A stretch of 64,000 bases of DNA from Chamaecyparis obtusa (Eukaryota; Streptophyta; Pinopsida; Cupressales; Cupressaceae). Position 1 is the first letter of the stretch. Every line of letters starts with the position of its first letter. Below the pieces are notes generated by a model, which was given only the letters and a program-made list of their open reading frames with translations, was not told the DNA's origin and ran no database searches. This document shows, one piece after another, positions 48,475 to 61,534 of this stretch. The position numbers and the translations under genes were made by a program. Where the stretch lies: assembly GCA_027943335.1 (NCBI GenBank), contig BSBK01009270.1, forward strand, positions 205,001-269,000, in the 5' to 3' direction.

Positions 48475-49537
48475 AAGAATTAAAATGAATTACCCATTTG
48501 TTTACTCTCAAATTTTCATCATCACTTCGTAAGTGAAATACCATAAAATAGAAATTAGAAGAATTTATGTGGATAAGCCTTGTGTGTATTCTCAACACAT
48601 CCTTTTACTGGCATAAGTTTTGTACAGTCTACATTGTAGTTTAAAAATGTCTTAAAAGAAATTGAAAATAGTTTTTTTGGATTAGTGTTCTCCAAACCAT
48701 GATAAAAAAGGAAAACAGTGCAACCTGAAATATCAATTTAAAATAAACACAAAGAATTTCTTTTACAACCATTCTTGTAAATCTTTATTTTACTACACAG
48801 TATAAACAACATCGGGTGTGTTTAATATGTATCCATCCCTTTCCTTTTCCCCTACATCCCAAATGCTTTCCTCTTCAGTACAAACTTATGACATAATTTA
48901 TTCAAATGTTTGGATTTTTTATTCATTTTTCATGTTCTTGATCAACTTTCTTAAACTCACACCATACTTGCTGACCATGCAAACTTTCTCTATTGTTTTT
49001 TCCATTCATCATGCTCTATTTGAAACAAGCTAATTTGTGGGTGATTTTACTATTTCATTCATGTGATTGTGTTGTTTTTATCTCCTTATGTTTGTTGGTA
49101 TGTTAGAAAAGAAATTTGAGTTGACCATTTTTGGGAATTTCAAATTTTTTTGATCTCTGTAATTTGCAAATCTCTGTGAAACGAGACATCTTGTTGGTAT
49201 GTTAAAAAGGAAATTTGAGTTGATAATATTTAGAAATTTGATTTTTTTAATATCTAAAATTTGCAGATCTCTATCAACAAGACATCTTTCTATTTTAGAA
49301 AATAAATTTGAGTTGATAATATTTGATAAATTAACTATATAAGATCTTAAAATAGCTAGTAGATTACTAAAATTCATTTATGTGTGATGCTAGGATATCT
49401 AATGGTAACATCCATACCAACCAACAGAAATCCTCTAACTTTGATATACAACGTGTTAATTCACTATAACTAAAAATATTTCTTTATACAAACTGTAAGA
49501 TATAAAAATATATGTATAAGATATATATTTATATCTA
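48475..49537. other. AT-rich non-coding region of block B
   Basis: Matches 8075-9369 apart from the missing interval of about 150 bp. No coding sequence. Confidence 0.6.
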
Positions 49538-50904
49538 TGATTGAAGTGTGGGGGTTTATGTGTCGTGTGTGATGGAAAATGTTATGGACATACAAAACTT
49601 AATAAAACATAAATACTTATCTTGAAAAGGAATAGATTCAGAAATCACTATTTTCTAGTGTCTGTATTCAGTTTTGGGAAATTCTGCAACCGGATCTGGC
49701 CTGGAAATGCAGAAACAAAGAAAACCCATAAACCTTTTGTCTTTCTGAGAAAGGTCAACATTGACCCAAAATAGGGGTAAGATCTTACTGCGGGGCACAA
49801 TCTTACCCCTAAAAGTCAACCTTGACCTGCACTGTTCTAATGGAAATTCTAATCGTGGATGCCAGAAGTTCATCGAAAAGAGTACTCAGATCTGAACTGC
49901 AATTCGTTGTCCCACACCTGTACTTGCAAGAAAAAGGGTTTTGTTGTTTTGATGAGGGATTTTCTTTAGTCAAACCCCAGTTTGGAATCAACCTTTAAAA
50001 ATGGAATTGAAATAGAGAATGCTAGCAATTAGTAGAAGTAGATCTAACAATGAAGCTATGATATTCAATAGATATGCAATCATATTTGAATTGTAAACAA
50101 GTATGTTGATATGAAAGATTGGACTCAACACTAACAAATGTAAATCAAAACCTCCATGATTGTATGCTTGGAATCCACCTTGAAGGGAGAATCAATAGAT
50201 CTTGAAGATGAACAAAGGATCTTGAAGGAAGATCACACCACCATGATGGTTAGATCTAGGGTTTGAATGATGAATCTTGAATGCTTGAACCAAATTCCTC
50301 CAAAGGCTTGAATGTTTGAATGTTTGAATGTAGATGATGGATGGATCTCACACTTGATTGATGATAAAAGATGGATCACTTGATGCTTTGATGGAGATGG
50401 ATTGAAATGAGAGAGGAAGACTTCCTTTTATACTAGTCTAGGGAAAAAACTTCTATAGAGGCTAACATAGGAGAATTAAATTTCCATTTAAACCTTAACC
50501 CCTAGAAATGGACCTAGATTAAATATAATTAATAGTTTACCATTCTGAAATCTGAAACAACCAACCCAAAAGTGGGAAAATAAACTTTTCGAAGCCCAAC
50601 ATCTAGAAAATTCTAGAATCTAAAATGTGAACCAATGGTCAGGGTCGAGGTCAACTCTAACCTAGGTTAAGGTCAAGGTCAACCTTGACCCATAAGGTCA
50701 ACCTTGACCCTAAGGTCAAGAATCTCAGGGTTTCAGGTTAGGGTGCCAGAAAAAGCTAGAAAGAGGTGGAGGAAAGGGTAGAACAGGTGGAAAACCATGA
50801 TCCAAGCTAGATATCCCATGAAGGCATATGGCATGACCCCAAACCACCTACTCGAAGGGCTAAACCAGTCCTAAATGGAAGTGCTTCCATTTTTCGACAA
50901 TACA
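49538..50904 (-). repeat. LTR of gypsy-like retroelement, copy B
   Basis: Collinear with 9370-10763. Minus-strand start TGTATTGTCG at 50904, end ..CA at 49538. It shares the GGTCAACCTTGACC-rich stretch at 50640-50720. Confidence 0.8.
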
Positions 50905-50919
50905 TTTAGCCCCCACTTT
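50905..50919 (-). promoter_or_regulatory. Polypurine tract of gypsy-like element, copy B
   Basis: AAAGTGGGGGCTAAA on the minus strand, identical to copy A. Confidence 0.8.
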
Positions 50920-52640
50920 AGCAAGAGTATAGACTCAATAGAAACTCTTGGTAAAGGAGAAGAAAGATCCAAGTGGATTCACAACGAGATAAAACATCAC
51001 TCAGTTGAGGATACAAGCCCCTAAGCTAAGGATTCTAACTCAACATACATGAACGAGGGAGCGAAAACAAAGAGAAAACAAAAAGACACAAAAAGAAGGG
51101 TTAGTACAAAAAAAAACCCAAATCAACTAGTAAAGGAAACCTTGCTAAGAAATGCTTCCTATACTAATATCATATTTGGAAAGCTACCATAAAAGCATAA
51201 ATAATTACATAAGAAAGACAAGAGAAATACTATAAATAACATAGCTTCATGATCTAATCTTTCTAGCATGAAAGCGAAAAGAGAGAAAGGGAAAGTGATT
51301 ACCTCGCCCAGTAAGATGCCCACCTTACCATGAATCACCAAGGAGGGAGAGCCCAATAGATAGAAAAACTTGATAGTTCACCCAAAAACTGTCCCTTGAA
51401 ATTGTAATGCATCTTCTAACGGATTTTGGAATACCCATAGATCCACCTTCTTGTATCACTATGAATATAAAATGTGTGTCTCCTCAGGATTTAGGAACTT
51501 ATGTTCATTACCTTCAAAAGATTTAGCATACTGAAAATTGAAAAAAAATATGTGTCTCTTTAGGATTTAGCAACTTATGTGTGTTACCTTCTGAGGATTT
51601 AGCATATTGAAAATTGAAAAATGCATAAGGGAGACCCTATATATTCCCCCCTCCTTATCATGGCTGTCTACTAGACATGATAAGGAGGAGGAAGAGGATA
51701 CCCACTTCACAAAGTAAGGAGATATCCTATTAACAACAATGTACACTATATTATTAGCGAAGGGTATTGACCCTTACATCCAAGAGCATAGATAATCATG
51801 AAAAGGATATGTCACTCATGGAAAAAGTATCCTCAAAGAAAGAGATCTTATCAACAAGACCCCCACCATAGAGGGGTGCTTTTAGATAAAGTTGTCATGC
51901 CCAAAAGTTGAGCAAAACACAACTACAATTTTTTTTCTAAAACCTGCTAACCTACTAAACTAAACATACTTACGCAACTAGGAAATGAAGCACTAGCTAA
52001 CACAAGTTTCTATGTGCACACAAAATGGTGCATAGAGAACACAAACAACAGGAAGTATCAAAGAGTCTAAAAACACCCCAAGGGTCAAACCATACTAGGT
52101 TGACCAAGTTTGACCAAGTTTGACCAAAAGTTAAACTTCATCATACAACTCTAAACAAAGCTATAAGGTTCCTTAGGCTACTAGCTTCGATTGGTACGTA
52201 AATCGAGATAGTTGACTAAAAGTCAACTAGAGTTGACCAAAAGTCAACCATGTATCGAAAAATGTGCAACCAAGCTAAAAGGGTATAATTCATAACCAAA
52301 ATTACTTGGGCATGCATTCTGAGGCATTTGACTGAGAGTTGACTAAAAAGTCAACTATGCCAAAACATGATCGACAAGGTTCTACAAGCCTAAACTTGTC
52401 GGGGATAGAATTATGCATGCAAACCAAGGTGATGTCCAAGGTTTGACTAAGTTGACCAAAAAGTCAACTATGCATAAATCAGCTTAATACAGGTATTGAA
52501 TGCAAACAACATGAGAGGAAGAGGTTGTGCACGCAACTGAGATGATTGTCTCAAGTTTCACTAGGGTTGACCGAAAGTCAACTGTGCATGAAAATTGACC
52601 TTCAAGTCTAGAGGGGTCATTAAGACGCTAGGTGAGGCCA
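50920..52640 (-). mobile_element. Internal region of gypsy-like element, copy B
   Basis: Up to 52014 it matches block A, including the 13-bp hairpin at about 51650-51687. Beyond that it carries the GTTGACTAAAAGTCAAC palindromes, which resemble the motif-rich stretch of the LTR. No gag-pol is visible, so the element is probably a non-autonomous (LARD-like) member. Its 5' LTR is not found in the window. Confidence 0.5.
52105..52590. repeat. Dispersed GTTGAC-N-GTCAAC near-palindromes
   Basis: Near-perfect palindromes of 17-18 bp at about 52211, 52233, 52341, 52451 and 52568, with partial ones near 52105-52130. Confidence 0.8.
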
Positions 52641-53141
52641 TCGAGAGAAGATAAGTCCCCTTATCATCAATAATGATTCCATAAGGCTAAAAAGGCTAAA
52701 CGTATCATAAAGATAGATTTAATCCAAAAATCTAAATAAAATAGATCAACTCAATTGAATCCAAGAAAATAAATATCCCTAAGGAATTTTCAAACTTAAT
52801 CTAAATTAGATTAAATTTAACAATTTTTCCTTCCCAATTCTATTGAAATAATACTTAATTTAATACTAACCAATAAAATCTAATTAAATAAACATACAAA
52901 TTAATTTATCTAGAATTAAACATGCCCGAATTTGACTTAAATAAAATAAATTTATTAATCTAATATAACAATTTTTAAAGTTACTATCAAAGCTAAACTT
53001 ACCATATATTTAATCAAAATCACATATATGTATTAAACAAATCTAAAACCCCTTTAATAATAACCATAATTTTAAACTAATTACTCTAAAAATAAACAAA
53101 TCCTAATTTAACATCATTATTAACAACTATTCTGAATTTAA

Positions 53142-53194
<53 letters not shown>

Positions 53195-54162
53195 ATCTTT
53201 AAAGAAAAAAATGATTCAAAGATTTTAAAACTCATCATTTAATAGAAAACAAAACACAATGAAAAATTCCCAAATTTTGGGGTCTGCAGATATCTTCTAA
53301 ACCCCTGCGTGAGAGGACATGACCGAGCACACCAGGTGAAGGTACGATGGAAGAAGGGGTGTGTGGAGGAAGGGAGAGGAGAGTCGAGGAGTGGCGAGGG
53401 AAGGGGAGGCCGAGCGTAGGGTGGGGAAGGTCAGTGATGGTGGCGGTGGCGGTGTTGTGAGTCAGTACCGTGGTGCTCGACACTCACAGTGTTGCCACAG
53501 TGGGGCACGACTGAGGCCGTGTTTCCCACTGTGTTCGGCACAGTGGATGGCCGACCCTCATGTGGCCCCAAAACCCTAAACGCAGGCCCATAAAAAAATT
53601 ATTTTTTTTTGTTTATTTTTTTTATAAAAAAATAAACATTTTGTTTATAACGTGAGCACCTAGCGCAGTATCCAATGATTTAAGAAATTTTCTTAAACAA
53701 GCTTACCTTAATTTAATTTATTTACATGCATTTAATTTAATAAATAAAAATAACATTCTAGATATTAAATAAATTTACTGGTGTAATATTTGACTGTATC
53801 CTAAAATAGGGGGTACGTAGGGGAATTTAAAATAAAATAAATTACATATTTGGACTCAATAATTCAATCTAAACATATTGAAGGAAACAAAAATTAGCTT
53901 CGAGTATTACTTTTTTGAGGATAAATTTTCAAGAATATTTGTAAGTGTCAAATTTATTATGATTATTTAACCTTTTTGAAATAATTCTCACACCTATTCC
54001 AAGCATGAAAATTTAATAGGTTTCATAATCCAATTTGACTATATATTGATCTCAATTTTGTCATTAATATTTCCATAATTACTGTGTACAAGGAAATGTA
54101 CCTTCATAGAATTAGTATCATATAATAAATCAAATAGAGACTAAATAAACCACAATTAATAC
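52641..54162. other. AT-rich region with (AT)n and a GC-rich island
   Basis: (AT)n microsatellite at 53144-53192. 53280-53580 is sharply GC-richer with many GGCACAGTGG-type phrases. The frames on both strands there look like composition effects. No gene recognised. Confidence 0.55.
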
Positions 54163-54547
54163 TCTATTTAGCAAATAAATCACAATTAAGCATCATATGG
54201 CTCTCTATCTAAGAGTGTTAATGTGAAGCTCTCAGCAAGCTACCATTAATGATAATCCTAGAATGAGAAATGATTATGATAAAACAAATGCTAACAATTA
54301 ATTTAAATTGAAATGCTAAATTGCTCCTAAATTGCCTTTGTAGCTATAAAATGCAAGAGGTTCTATGCAATTCTCAAATGTGTGGTTATGAATTATGATT
54401 GATTTTGGTCTTCCTTTTATAGATTTATGTAAGTGTAGGGGGTGTAGTTGTGTTGATCATGATTAAGCTTGAGTTGAGTCTTTGGTTCCACCCTTTGAAG
54501 ACAATGCAAAACTTATGTCCTCAAAGCTTGGGACAAGTAGACAAGAT
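54163..54547. repeat. 385-bp direct repeat, left copy
   Basis: TCTATTTAGCAAATAAA ... GACAAGTAGACAAGAT matches 59700-60084 at the same length with few differences. It flanks the minus-strand gene pair at 55717-58141, so it could be part of the LTRs of that element, though TG...CA ends are not at these edges. Confidence 0.88.
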
Positions 54548-54711
54548 TTGAGTTGAGTCTTTGGTTCCACCCTTTGATAAGCTTATTGAATTTGGATTGG
54601 TGCCCCTGGTTTGATTTAGCAAAGATCATGCTTTGTTGGGCAATGCAACTTTTGAGTGTTTACTTAAGATTTGTAGTTTTTTAGATTTTTTTGGCTTTTT
54701 AAATATTTTTC

Positions 54712-54810
54712 ATGTTTTTGGATTTTTAGAGATTTTTGGATGTTTTTGAATTTTAGAGATTTTTGTTGTTTTTGGATTTTTAGAGATTTTTTATGTTTTC
54801 GGATTTTTTG
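54712..54810. repeat. Minisatellite, about 28-bp unit, 3 copies
   Basis: ATTTTTAGAGATTTTTGG followed by a variable TGTTTTTG phrase, three times. Confidence 0.75.
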
Positions 54811-55716
54811 AGGAACATTTTCACATTTTTTTAATTTTATTTTTCATTTTTAGAGATTACTAGTTCTCAAACAAGATCACATTGAATTTGTCCCCAATGT
54901 CTAGAAAGGTATAGGACATGAAAGATGGATTTGCAAACTGATGATTCACCAATGAATAGGCAATGATGGATGAAGAAAGTGTGTGACCCATATGACCATC
55001 TCCTCAAGATTATCCAAGCTAGTGAAAAATAATATCTCAATAAAGGCCAATGATGTGGCATTGGATAGCATATGGAATAATGATCCGGTGTCATGACAAT
55101 GGTCCAAAGGAGTGGACATATCAAGAGACTTTCTATAACATATTTTCCATTTCTTTTATTTTTCAATTGGATCAAGATCAAGGGATCAATGTCTATAGGA
55201 TCACACAATCATGATAAAGGGGTGGTGAAGGATATGAGTGAATGGTTTGAGATTATGGGAAGGCTTCTTAGAAAAAATGAAGGTGGCTTTAGGATCAGCA
55301 AGATCATGATAAGGTAGCGTGAACGTAACAAGTGAATAGGCTGATGGATAGGATAACTCATGTCAAGATACTTAATACTCATGGATATGTTCAACCTTCT
55401 CAAGATCAAAGGTGAAAGATGTAATACAGATGCAAGTGAGATCAATGGTAGAAAGATGGAGGATATGATGGATGGAACTTGCCCCCAAGTGTAGAGTGCA
55501 AGGGAGAGAAATTACGCATGATGCCTGTTTGCCAAGTTTTCATCATGGTACTTGTTCAAGATGCCACAAGAAGTGGTTTTCACCATAGGATGGATTTTTT
55601 TTGTTTTCTTTTTCTTCTTTTTTTTTTCTCTTTTTTGGATGGAGTCAAGCCTCATGCTCTTTGGATACTCCTTGAAAAGGTATGATATGACAAGCCAAGG
55701 CTGCTAAAAGGTATGC
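54811..55716. other. Region without recognised genes
   Basis: On the plus strand purine-rich, resembling the antisense of untranslated retroelement sequence. Nothing assigned. Confidence 0.4.
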
Positions 55717-56421
55717 TCAAAGATGTTGATATGGTGATGGAAATGTGATATGATGGATAAGGTAAAGGGTGGCTAAAGCTTTATGCAATGGATTGGATAA
55801 TGAAAATGGAAGGATAATGAATGAGAGGATAATAAGTCTTTCCATATGTGGGTGTGAAAAAGGGAATGGAAGGATAATGAACAGGAGGATGAGAAGTATT
55901 ATCAAGATCAACATTGATACACACCTTGAAAGGTAGTGGACTAATGGAGGAAAAAAGGGTGAAATAGCTTGAGACTTTGATGTAAGAGAGGATGCAGATC
56001 TTGGGACACAAGGATTCAAGATGGATGGATAAGATGGAATGTGTTTGGGAGAATGTGAAGTGGAAGCCTTTGGAAGCTTGAATGTCAACTTTGATTTTTC
56101 TTTCATGTGTAAGTCCTTCAAAAGTGACTTGGGAATCCACACTTTCTTTGATTTGTCTTTCCTTTTGGATGCTTTACAATGCATTTCTTCGATGAGGGAT
56201 TTAGGAACCCACATTTTCTTTGATTTTTCTAGTTTCTTGATGGACCTTTGTGGTCTCTTGAATATTTCCTTTTTTCTTTCATTCACATGTTGATTAGATG
56301 GGACATGGTGCTCTTCATAGATAAGTAGATTCTTGATTTTATGATTTTTATGTTGCGCATTCAAATTTCTTCCAAAGGACTTGTGATTGGTGGATGAATA
56401 AGATTGATATGGTTGGTTCAT
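55717..56421 (-). pseudogene. Retroelement-like ORF, downstream part
   Basis: A 234-codon frame just after and one frame off the large ORF upstream on the same strand. A motif is present twice: KSKKMWVPKSLIEEMH and KSKKVWIPKSLLKDLH, about 25 residues apart. The N-terminal 120 residues are Lys-rich and hydrophilic. After about residue 135 the sequence turns Ile/Leu/Phe/Pro-rich and is probably out of frame. WVPK-type motifs occur in large plant retroelement gags, but the assignment is tentative. It may be the continuation of the 56459-58141 protein after a frameshift. Confidence 0.5.
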
Positions 56422-56458
56422 ATGGAGGGTTTATATGGATGGGTGTTTGGTTTCTCAA

Positions 56459-58141
56459 TTATGTATGTATTTCTTGATCTTGATAGGATATAGGGTAAGT
56501 GGATTTTGGGATAGGGATGGTAGGAAAGGTTGATGGAGGGATATAGGGACACAATATAGATGGAAGATATGAAGGTTTAAACTTTGGAATATAGGGACCA
56601 AGGATGGATTTGGAGGATGTAGAAGGAATATTCTTATTCACAAATGGAGGTAAATGGGATGTGGGAAGGATATCAACATCTTTATTTTGAGCTGCATGGC
56701 CAAGGTTTTCATCTTCCAAATTTATCTTTATACCAATAGGCTTATATGTAGCTTTGATAGGAGCGACTTTGATAGGAGCAATTGAATCTTGAGATAGATA
56801 TGGAGGCTTATGAAAAGTGGATGTTGGGGTACTTTGATCTTGACAAGGATCTTTGAATAGCCTAGGAAGAATACTTTGCTTTTGATTTTTGATAAGTTCA
56901 TTAGAGATGGAAGGAATACCTTGATCTTGCTTAGGAGATGGGTATGATATAGGAGGTGAAGGAATATGGGGTGTTTGAGATGGAAGGATATCTTCTTGAA
57001 ATAAATGGAAGGGTATGAAGGGTTCATCATGGGATTCTTGATATATGGGACTTTGGTCAAATATAGGATAAGGAGAGATATTATCTTGATCTTGATCCTT
57101 CATAATACTTGTTTCTTTGCACTTTTGATTAGTCTCTTGACATGGAGCCACTTCTAAGGACAATGTAGGAGTTTGGATCTGTACAAGGGATTCTTGAAGG
57201 GATGATGGATGTTCATTTGAAATAGGAATGATAGGTATTGTAGCACATGAAGGTTTGGGGTCTATAACCTGTGAATCATGAAAGAAGTTTGTAGCAAGAT
57301 GTAGGTTAGCTTGGATCTCTTTTAGAGGTAGCCCTTGAGGGTATACATAATCATTATGAAAACTGTTTGGATCTTTATTTGATGGAGGAATATTGGATAG
57401 CTTTGCTTCTATATTAAATGGAGGAATGGTGGAATGGGTGAAAGCTATAAGAGGACCACTACTAGACACATGTTCATAAGTTTGATGTTGCTTGAGAATA
57501 GTATCTTCATTAGATGAGTCATTAGGATTTTCAATTTCAATTATGTCATCATCAATAAGATTTTGGATTTTATGTTTCAACTCCATGCAATCTGAAGTTT
57601 CATGCTCATTATGTCTATGATATGCACAATATTTACTCAAGAAGATAAAACCACATGAAGTGATCTGAGGCAACGTGATGAGATCATTTTCAAGGAGTTT
57701 TTCCAAAGCTGATTCGTATGAAATTCCCAAAGGAGTAAATGATCTATCCGAAGGATATTTGGATGTATTTTTGTTTCTCAAATATTTGTCATATGATGAA
57801 TATTGTTGAGATGAGACTAATTCCTCTTGATTTCCTTGATCAAAGATGAGATTCTCTTGATATTTCAAAATAGGTTCTTCATCAAATATTGGTTTATCAT
57901 TAGGATATTCTTGATCAAATATAGGGTTTTTATGATATTCTTTTTGATTAAATTTTGAATTATCAAAGATATGGCATTCATGATTTTTTTCTTGATCATA
58001 GACGTAAGGAAACAATGTTCTTAATGAGAATTGGTTGGATAATGTTTCCATTTCTTGAATTCTTGTGAATAGAATATTCTTTTGAATCTTTATTGTTAAT
58101 TGATTTTTGGATCTTAATGGATATTTTCTTTTTGTAATCAA
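56459..58141 (-). CDS. Gag-like ORF of a non-autonomous LTR element
   Basis: An open frame of 560 codons, the longest real-looking intact one in the window, starting MITKRKYPLRSKNQLTIK. Residues 30-135 are rich in IFDQE/IFDNS/IFDEE repeats. At about 140-190 stands SYESALEKLLENDLITLPQI followed by CAYHRHNEHETSDCMELKHK, a CX2HX4HX4C-type metal-binding motif of the kind seen in large plant gypsy gag proteins, then IQNLIDDDIIEI. The remainder is Pro/Ser-rich and disordered with many QDQ and PSIPS phrases. No protease, RT or integrase follows, so a LARD-like gag-only element is the best reading. Confidence 0.6.
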   Translation of the reverse strand: MITKRKYPLRSKNQLTIKIQKNILFTRIQEMETLSNQFSLRTLFPYVYDQEKNHECHIFDNSKFNQKEYHKNPIFDQEYPNDKPIFDEEPILKYQENLIFDQGNQEELVSSQQYSSYDKYLRNKNTSKYPSDRSFTPLGISYESALEKLLENDLITLPQITSCGFIFLSKYCAYHRHNEHETSDCMELKHKIQNLIDDDIIEIENPNDSSNEDTILKQHQTYEHVSSSGPLIAFTHSTIPPFNIEAKLSNIPPSNKDPNSFHNDYVYPQGLPLKEIQANLHLATNFFHDSQVIDPKPSCATIPIIPISNEHPSSLQESLVQIQTPTLSLEVAPCQETNQKCKETSIMKDQDQDNISPYPIFDQSPIYQESHDEPFIPFHLFQEDILPSQTPHIPSPPISYPSPKQDQGIPSISNELIKNQKQSILPRLFKDPCQDQSTPTSTFHKPPYLSQDSIAPIKVAPIKATYKPIGIKINLEDENLGHAAQNKDVDILPTSHLPPFVNKNIPSTSSKSILGPYIPKFKPSYLPSILCPYIPPSTFPTIPIPKSTYPISYQDQEIHT

Positions 58142-59699
58142 AGACCTTCAAGCACAACACAATAATTTTATCAATTATCACAATAAATTCTTCCAAGCAA
58201 TCTACCTAAGGTCAAATTTGGCTTTTAAAATGGCTCTAATGAGGTAGGCTTGCTAATTTATCAAGGATTTAGTATGGATTCCATTCAAAATGGACACTAA
58301 AATTTCATCCTCCAAGTATATTAGGAGGCTTCCCACCACTGGTATATTGGAGTTTTGCGCAATCCGTGATGAATACTCGAGGAAGTTCAAAAATTTAGTA
58401 TCCTTTTGTCACACACCCCATTAAGGATGTATGTGTTTTGTTTTATAGTGGGTTGGATTCTCGTGGCAAAAGAAAGTGTATCCCACTTTGGGCTTTCCCT
58501 CTCACAGAACTTGTTAAGGCAAATTCTCGGGAGGCGAGCCCACTAATGTTGTAGCATGTTAATGTAAATTAAAGAAATGGAGTTAAGAACTAGTTTTTGG
58601 GAATTTGGTTCACCAAAAGGTGAAGAGCATATCCCTCACTTTTCCTTAATTTTCCAAACACAATAAACAAGGTTCAATTACTAGCCCACTAACTAGAGAG
58701 AATTGAGTCTTTCTACTCTCTTCTACAAACAAGGGGCTTTCATTTTATTTGTTTGATTTCCTCAACTTTTCTTCTTAATTAAAAAGTTTAACACCTTTGG
58801 CATTTTGATTCACTAGAAGAAGTGAAGAGCATAGACCTAAATGCTAAAATTTCCAAACAAAGATAGGTTGTTTTGTAATTACTAGATTCTTAAAAGCACC
58901 AATACCACAATTTAAGGGAAAATATTCACTAGTTTGAGGCTTACCTTTCCTTGTAGCTAGCAAAGGCTATGGGCATTTTTGAGTGATTTTTTCATTTTAA
59001 GCTAACCTTGGCTTAGTTCCTTTCCAATGTGCTTTTCCTCCAACAAAGTTAGTCAACAAAAACAACCACAATGAAGGAAACCAAAAAAAGAAATTGAAGA
59101 AGAAAAGATTGAATTGAATCTATGGCCTTATTTGCAAATTTTGAGAAAAACTTGAATTAAGGTGAGAAAATCCAATTAAGTGAGACAAACTTAGTTTTAT
59201 ATGCTTCTACAACTTTAAGATAGTTCTCATAAACCTGATTTTCCTCTTGTGAATTCTCAAGGACTGATTTGATGTGAGAAAAGTTCTCCTTCTTGATTTT
59301 CTTAGTCAAAGCCTTGCCTTCTTGGTTGAATTTGCTCTCTAGTTTTTTTGCTTTTCTATGATTAGACATCCTCTAGGGTCATGAAAATCATTTTACCACA
59401 GTTAGATAATGGAAATTTATAGTTTATACAAAAGCATTGTCATAATGTTTAAAAGCATTGTTAATTTGATTAAAAGCGTTATTTGAAGTTTGATAGTTTA
59501 CTCAAAAGCATAGAAATAACTAGTAAAAGCGCTACAAAATTGATCAAAGGTGGTAAAAATCAATTAAAAGCGCTAAGTAAATGAGCAGAATCACTCGGTA
59601 GTCAGGCAAAAAGTGTTGTGAGAATAATAGATAGAGAACAGAAGGATTTGAAAGTGCTGCTAATCAGTGCAAAGGTGCACAAATTTGTCAAATAAATAT
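58142..59699. other. Region upstream of the gag-like ORF
   Basis: Probably the 5' leader of the minus-strand element. An imperfect repeat beginning TTTGGTTCACC / TTTGATTCACTAG (about 58610 and 58805), with a following GAAGAGCATA, is visible, as is a series of AAAAGCGCT/AAAAGCATT phrases at 59430-59575. The 70-codon minus frame 59157-59369 (MSNHRKAKKLESKFNQEGKA) is charged and unassigned. Confidence 0.45.
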
Positions 59700-60084
59700 T
59701 CTATTTAGCAAATAAAGCACAATTAAGCATCCTATGACTCTCTATCTAAGAGTGTTAATGTGAAGCTCTCAGCAAGCTACCATTAATGAGAGTCCTAGAA
59801 TGAGAAATGATTATGATGAAGCAAATGCCAACAATTAATTCAAATTGAAATGCTAAATTTCTCCTAAATTGCTTTTCTAGCTATAAAATGCAAGAAGTTC
59901 TATGCAATTCTCAGATGTGTGGTTATGAATTATGATTGATTTTGGTCTTCCTTTTATAGATTTATGCAAGGGTAGGGGGTGTAGTTGTATTGATCATGAT
60001 TAAGCTTGAGTTGAGTCTTTGGTTCCACCCTTAGAAGACAATTCAAAGATTATGTCCTCAAAGCTTGGGACAAGTAGACAAGAT
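59700..60084. repeat. 385-bp direct repeat, right copy
   Basis: Same-length partner of 54163-54547. The similarity stops abruptly on both sides. Confidence 0.88.
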
Positions 60085-61529
60085 GAATGGAAAAGATGCT
60101 CTTTCACTTTGAGTGATTGAGATTGAATTTGGCTTGATCCATGTGAATGCCTTTCCTCAAATCCTATTGGTTGATTGAATTTCCTCCCCTTTTGGGTTGT
60201 TGAGAGAAATTAGGATTTAATAAAAGATTTTAATTGGTTTATTTAGCCATGTACCCCTTGAATGGGTTGAATTTGATTTAATTCAAAACTATACAATTAA
60301 TAGAATTAATTGCACTTTGATTTGATTTAACTTGATTAAAATGCTCTCAATTTTGACTTATCTTGAATTAAAGCTTGATTTTAATTTTGATTGGCTAAAT
60401 GTATGATTTGATTCAATTGCTTTGATCTTATCCTTGATTTTCTTTGATTTGCTACTTAATTGTCTTTCTCCATTTTCAGGTGATTACAATTACAATTTAA
60501 CTTTAGAAATTACCAAGTTAAATAAATAGTTCTAGAATATAACAATTTCTTTCAAACTAATTTATTTTTTCAATAATATCAATGTACAACAAGAATAAAA
60601 TAGGGATTTTAAATATTTGCATCATACTCCATTTCCATAACTTAGTGTAGTCGGTATCCTTAAATTCTGTGTTTCCCTTAATACATTAAAATTCAAAATA
60701 GGATTTACATTCAAAAGAGGGATTACAAGAAAGCTTGATTCCAATTTTACATTGAAAAATTACGTATAGAAATAAAAAAATTAACTATGAGGTACTCAAG
60801 TACAAATTTTAACTTTGAAAAATATTAGCTCCAGGACTCCCATTGTACACCTGATAGAATAAGGTTGACCACAAAGGCTCACCTCCCAACCTAGGCCTTT
60901 TCAAGGCCACCCCCGAGCTAGGGGATCCAAATTGGAATGAGGTTCAACAGACAACCATAGCATGAAGGAAACAAGAAAGACACAAAGACAATAAAATGAT
61001 ATTCCCAACTGGGTTTTACAAGGGGAAGGCGTCCAAGAGACCTTCCTAAAAATGGGGTAGACGTGGACTACCAGGTGGAGAAGCCGTAGTAAAAATGCAA
61101 ATTTACCAAGCCACACATGGACTTGGGAAGACCATCTTCAACAAGATTTAGTCGAACTCTCCTTATGCCCCTAGGTTCTCGTAGGCCATACTAGGCATCA
61201 TGGGTATCATGGAACCCCATGTATTATCCCTCCACACATGGGAGACTCTACGCAACCTGGGTCTACTTCCTACTACCCCCTTCAAGGTTACTCCACCCTC
61301 CCTAAGGTGAGTAAACCTTGAAGAATCCCATCCCAAAATGCAATCACGAATTTAAAACAACTTTTTAACTAAATATAAATTCTAAAACATGAACCATGAG
61401 AAGCCATGGACTCCATTAATGGAGATCCAAGCTCAAACACAAGAAAGAAATAACAAAACATCACAAGGGAATACCTTTTTCCAATCCAAGTTTGAAAATA
61501 TGAAAACTTTGAAGCTCCTTCCAAAAGGA
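60085..61529. other. Region without recognised genes
   Basis: AT-rich to about 60800, then more balanced sequence (60850-61330) with no convincing frame. Confidence 0.5.
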
Positions 61530-61534
61530 AGAAT

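Larger units (their letters stand above)
47012..52014 (+). repeat. Duplicated block B (direct copy of 6697-11871)
   Basis: Collinear with block A. At its left edge it reads through the site where the copia element sits in A. At its right edge it continues into unique sequence (TGCACACAAAATGG) instead of the GA-rich array. It lacks the 9047-9194 interval (junction near 49363). Confidence 0.93.

Noticed and set aside
53235..53579. Facing frames of 72-82 codons in a GC-rich island
   Set aside because: Complementary readings of a short GC-rich stretch. No domain, no start context, no repeat-family support.
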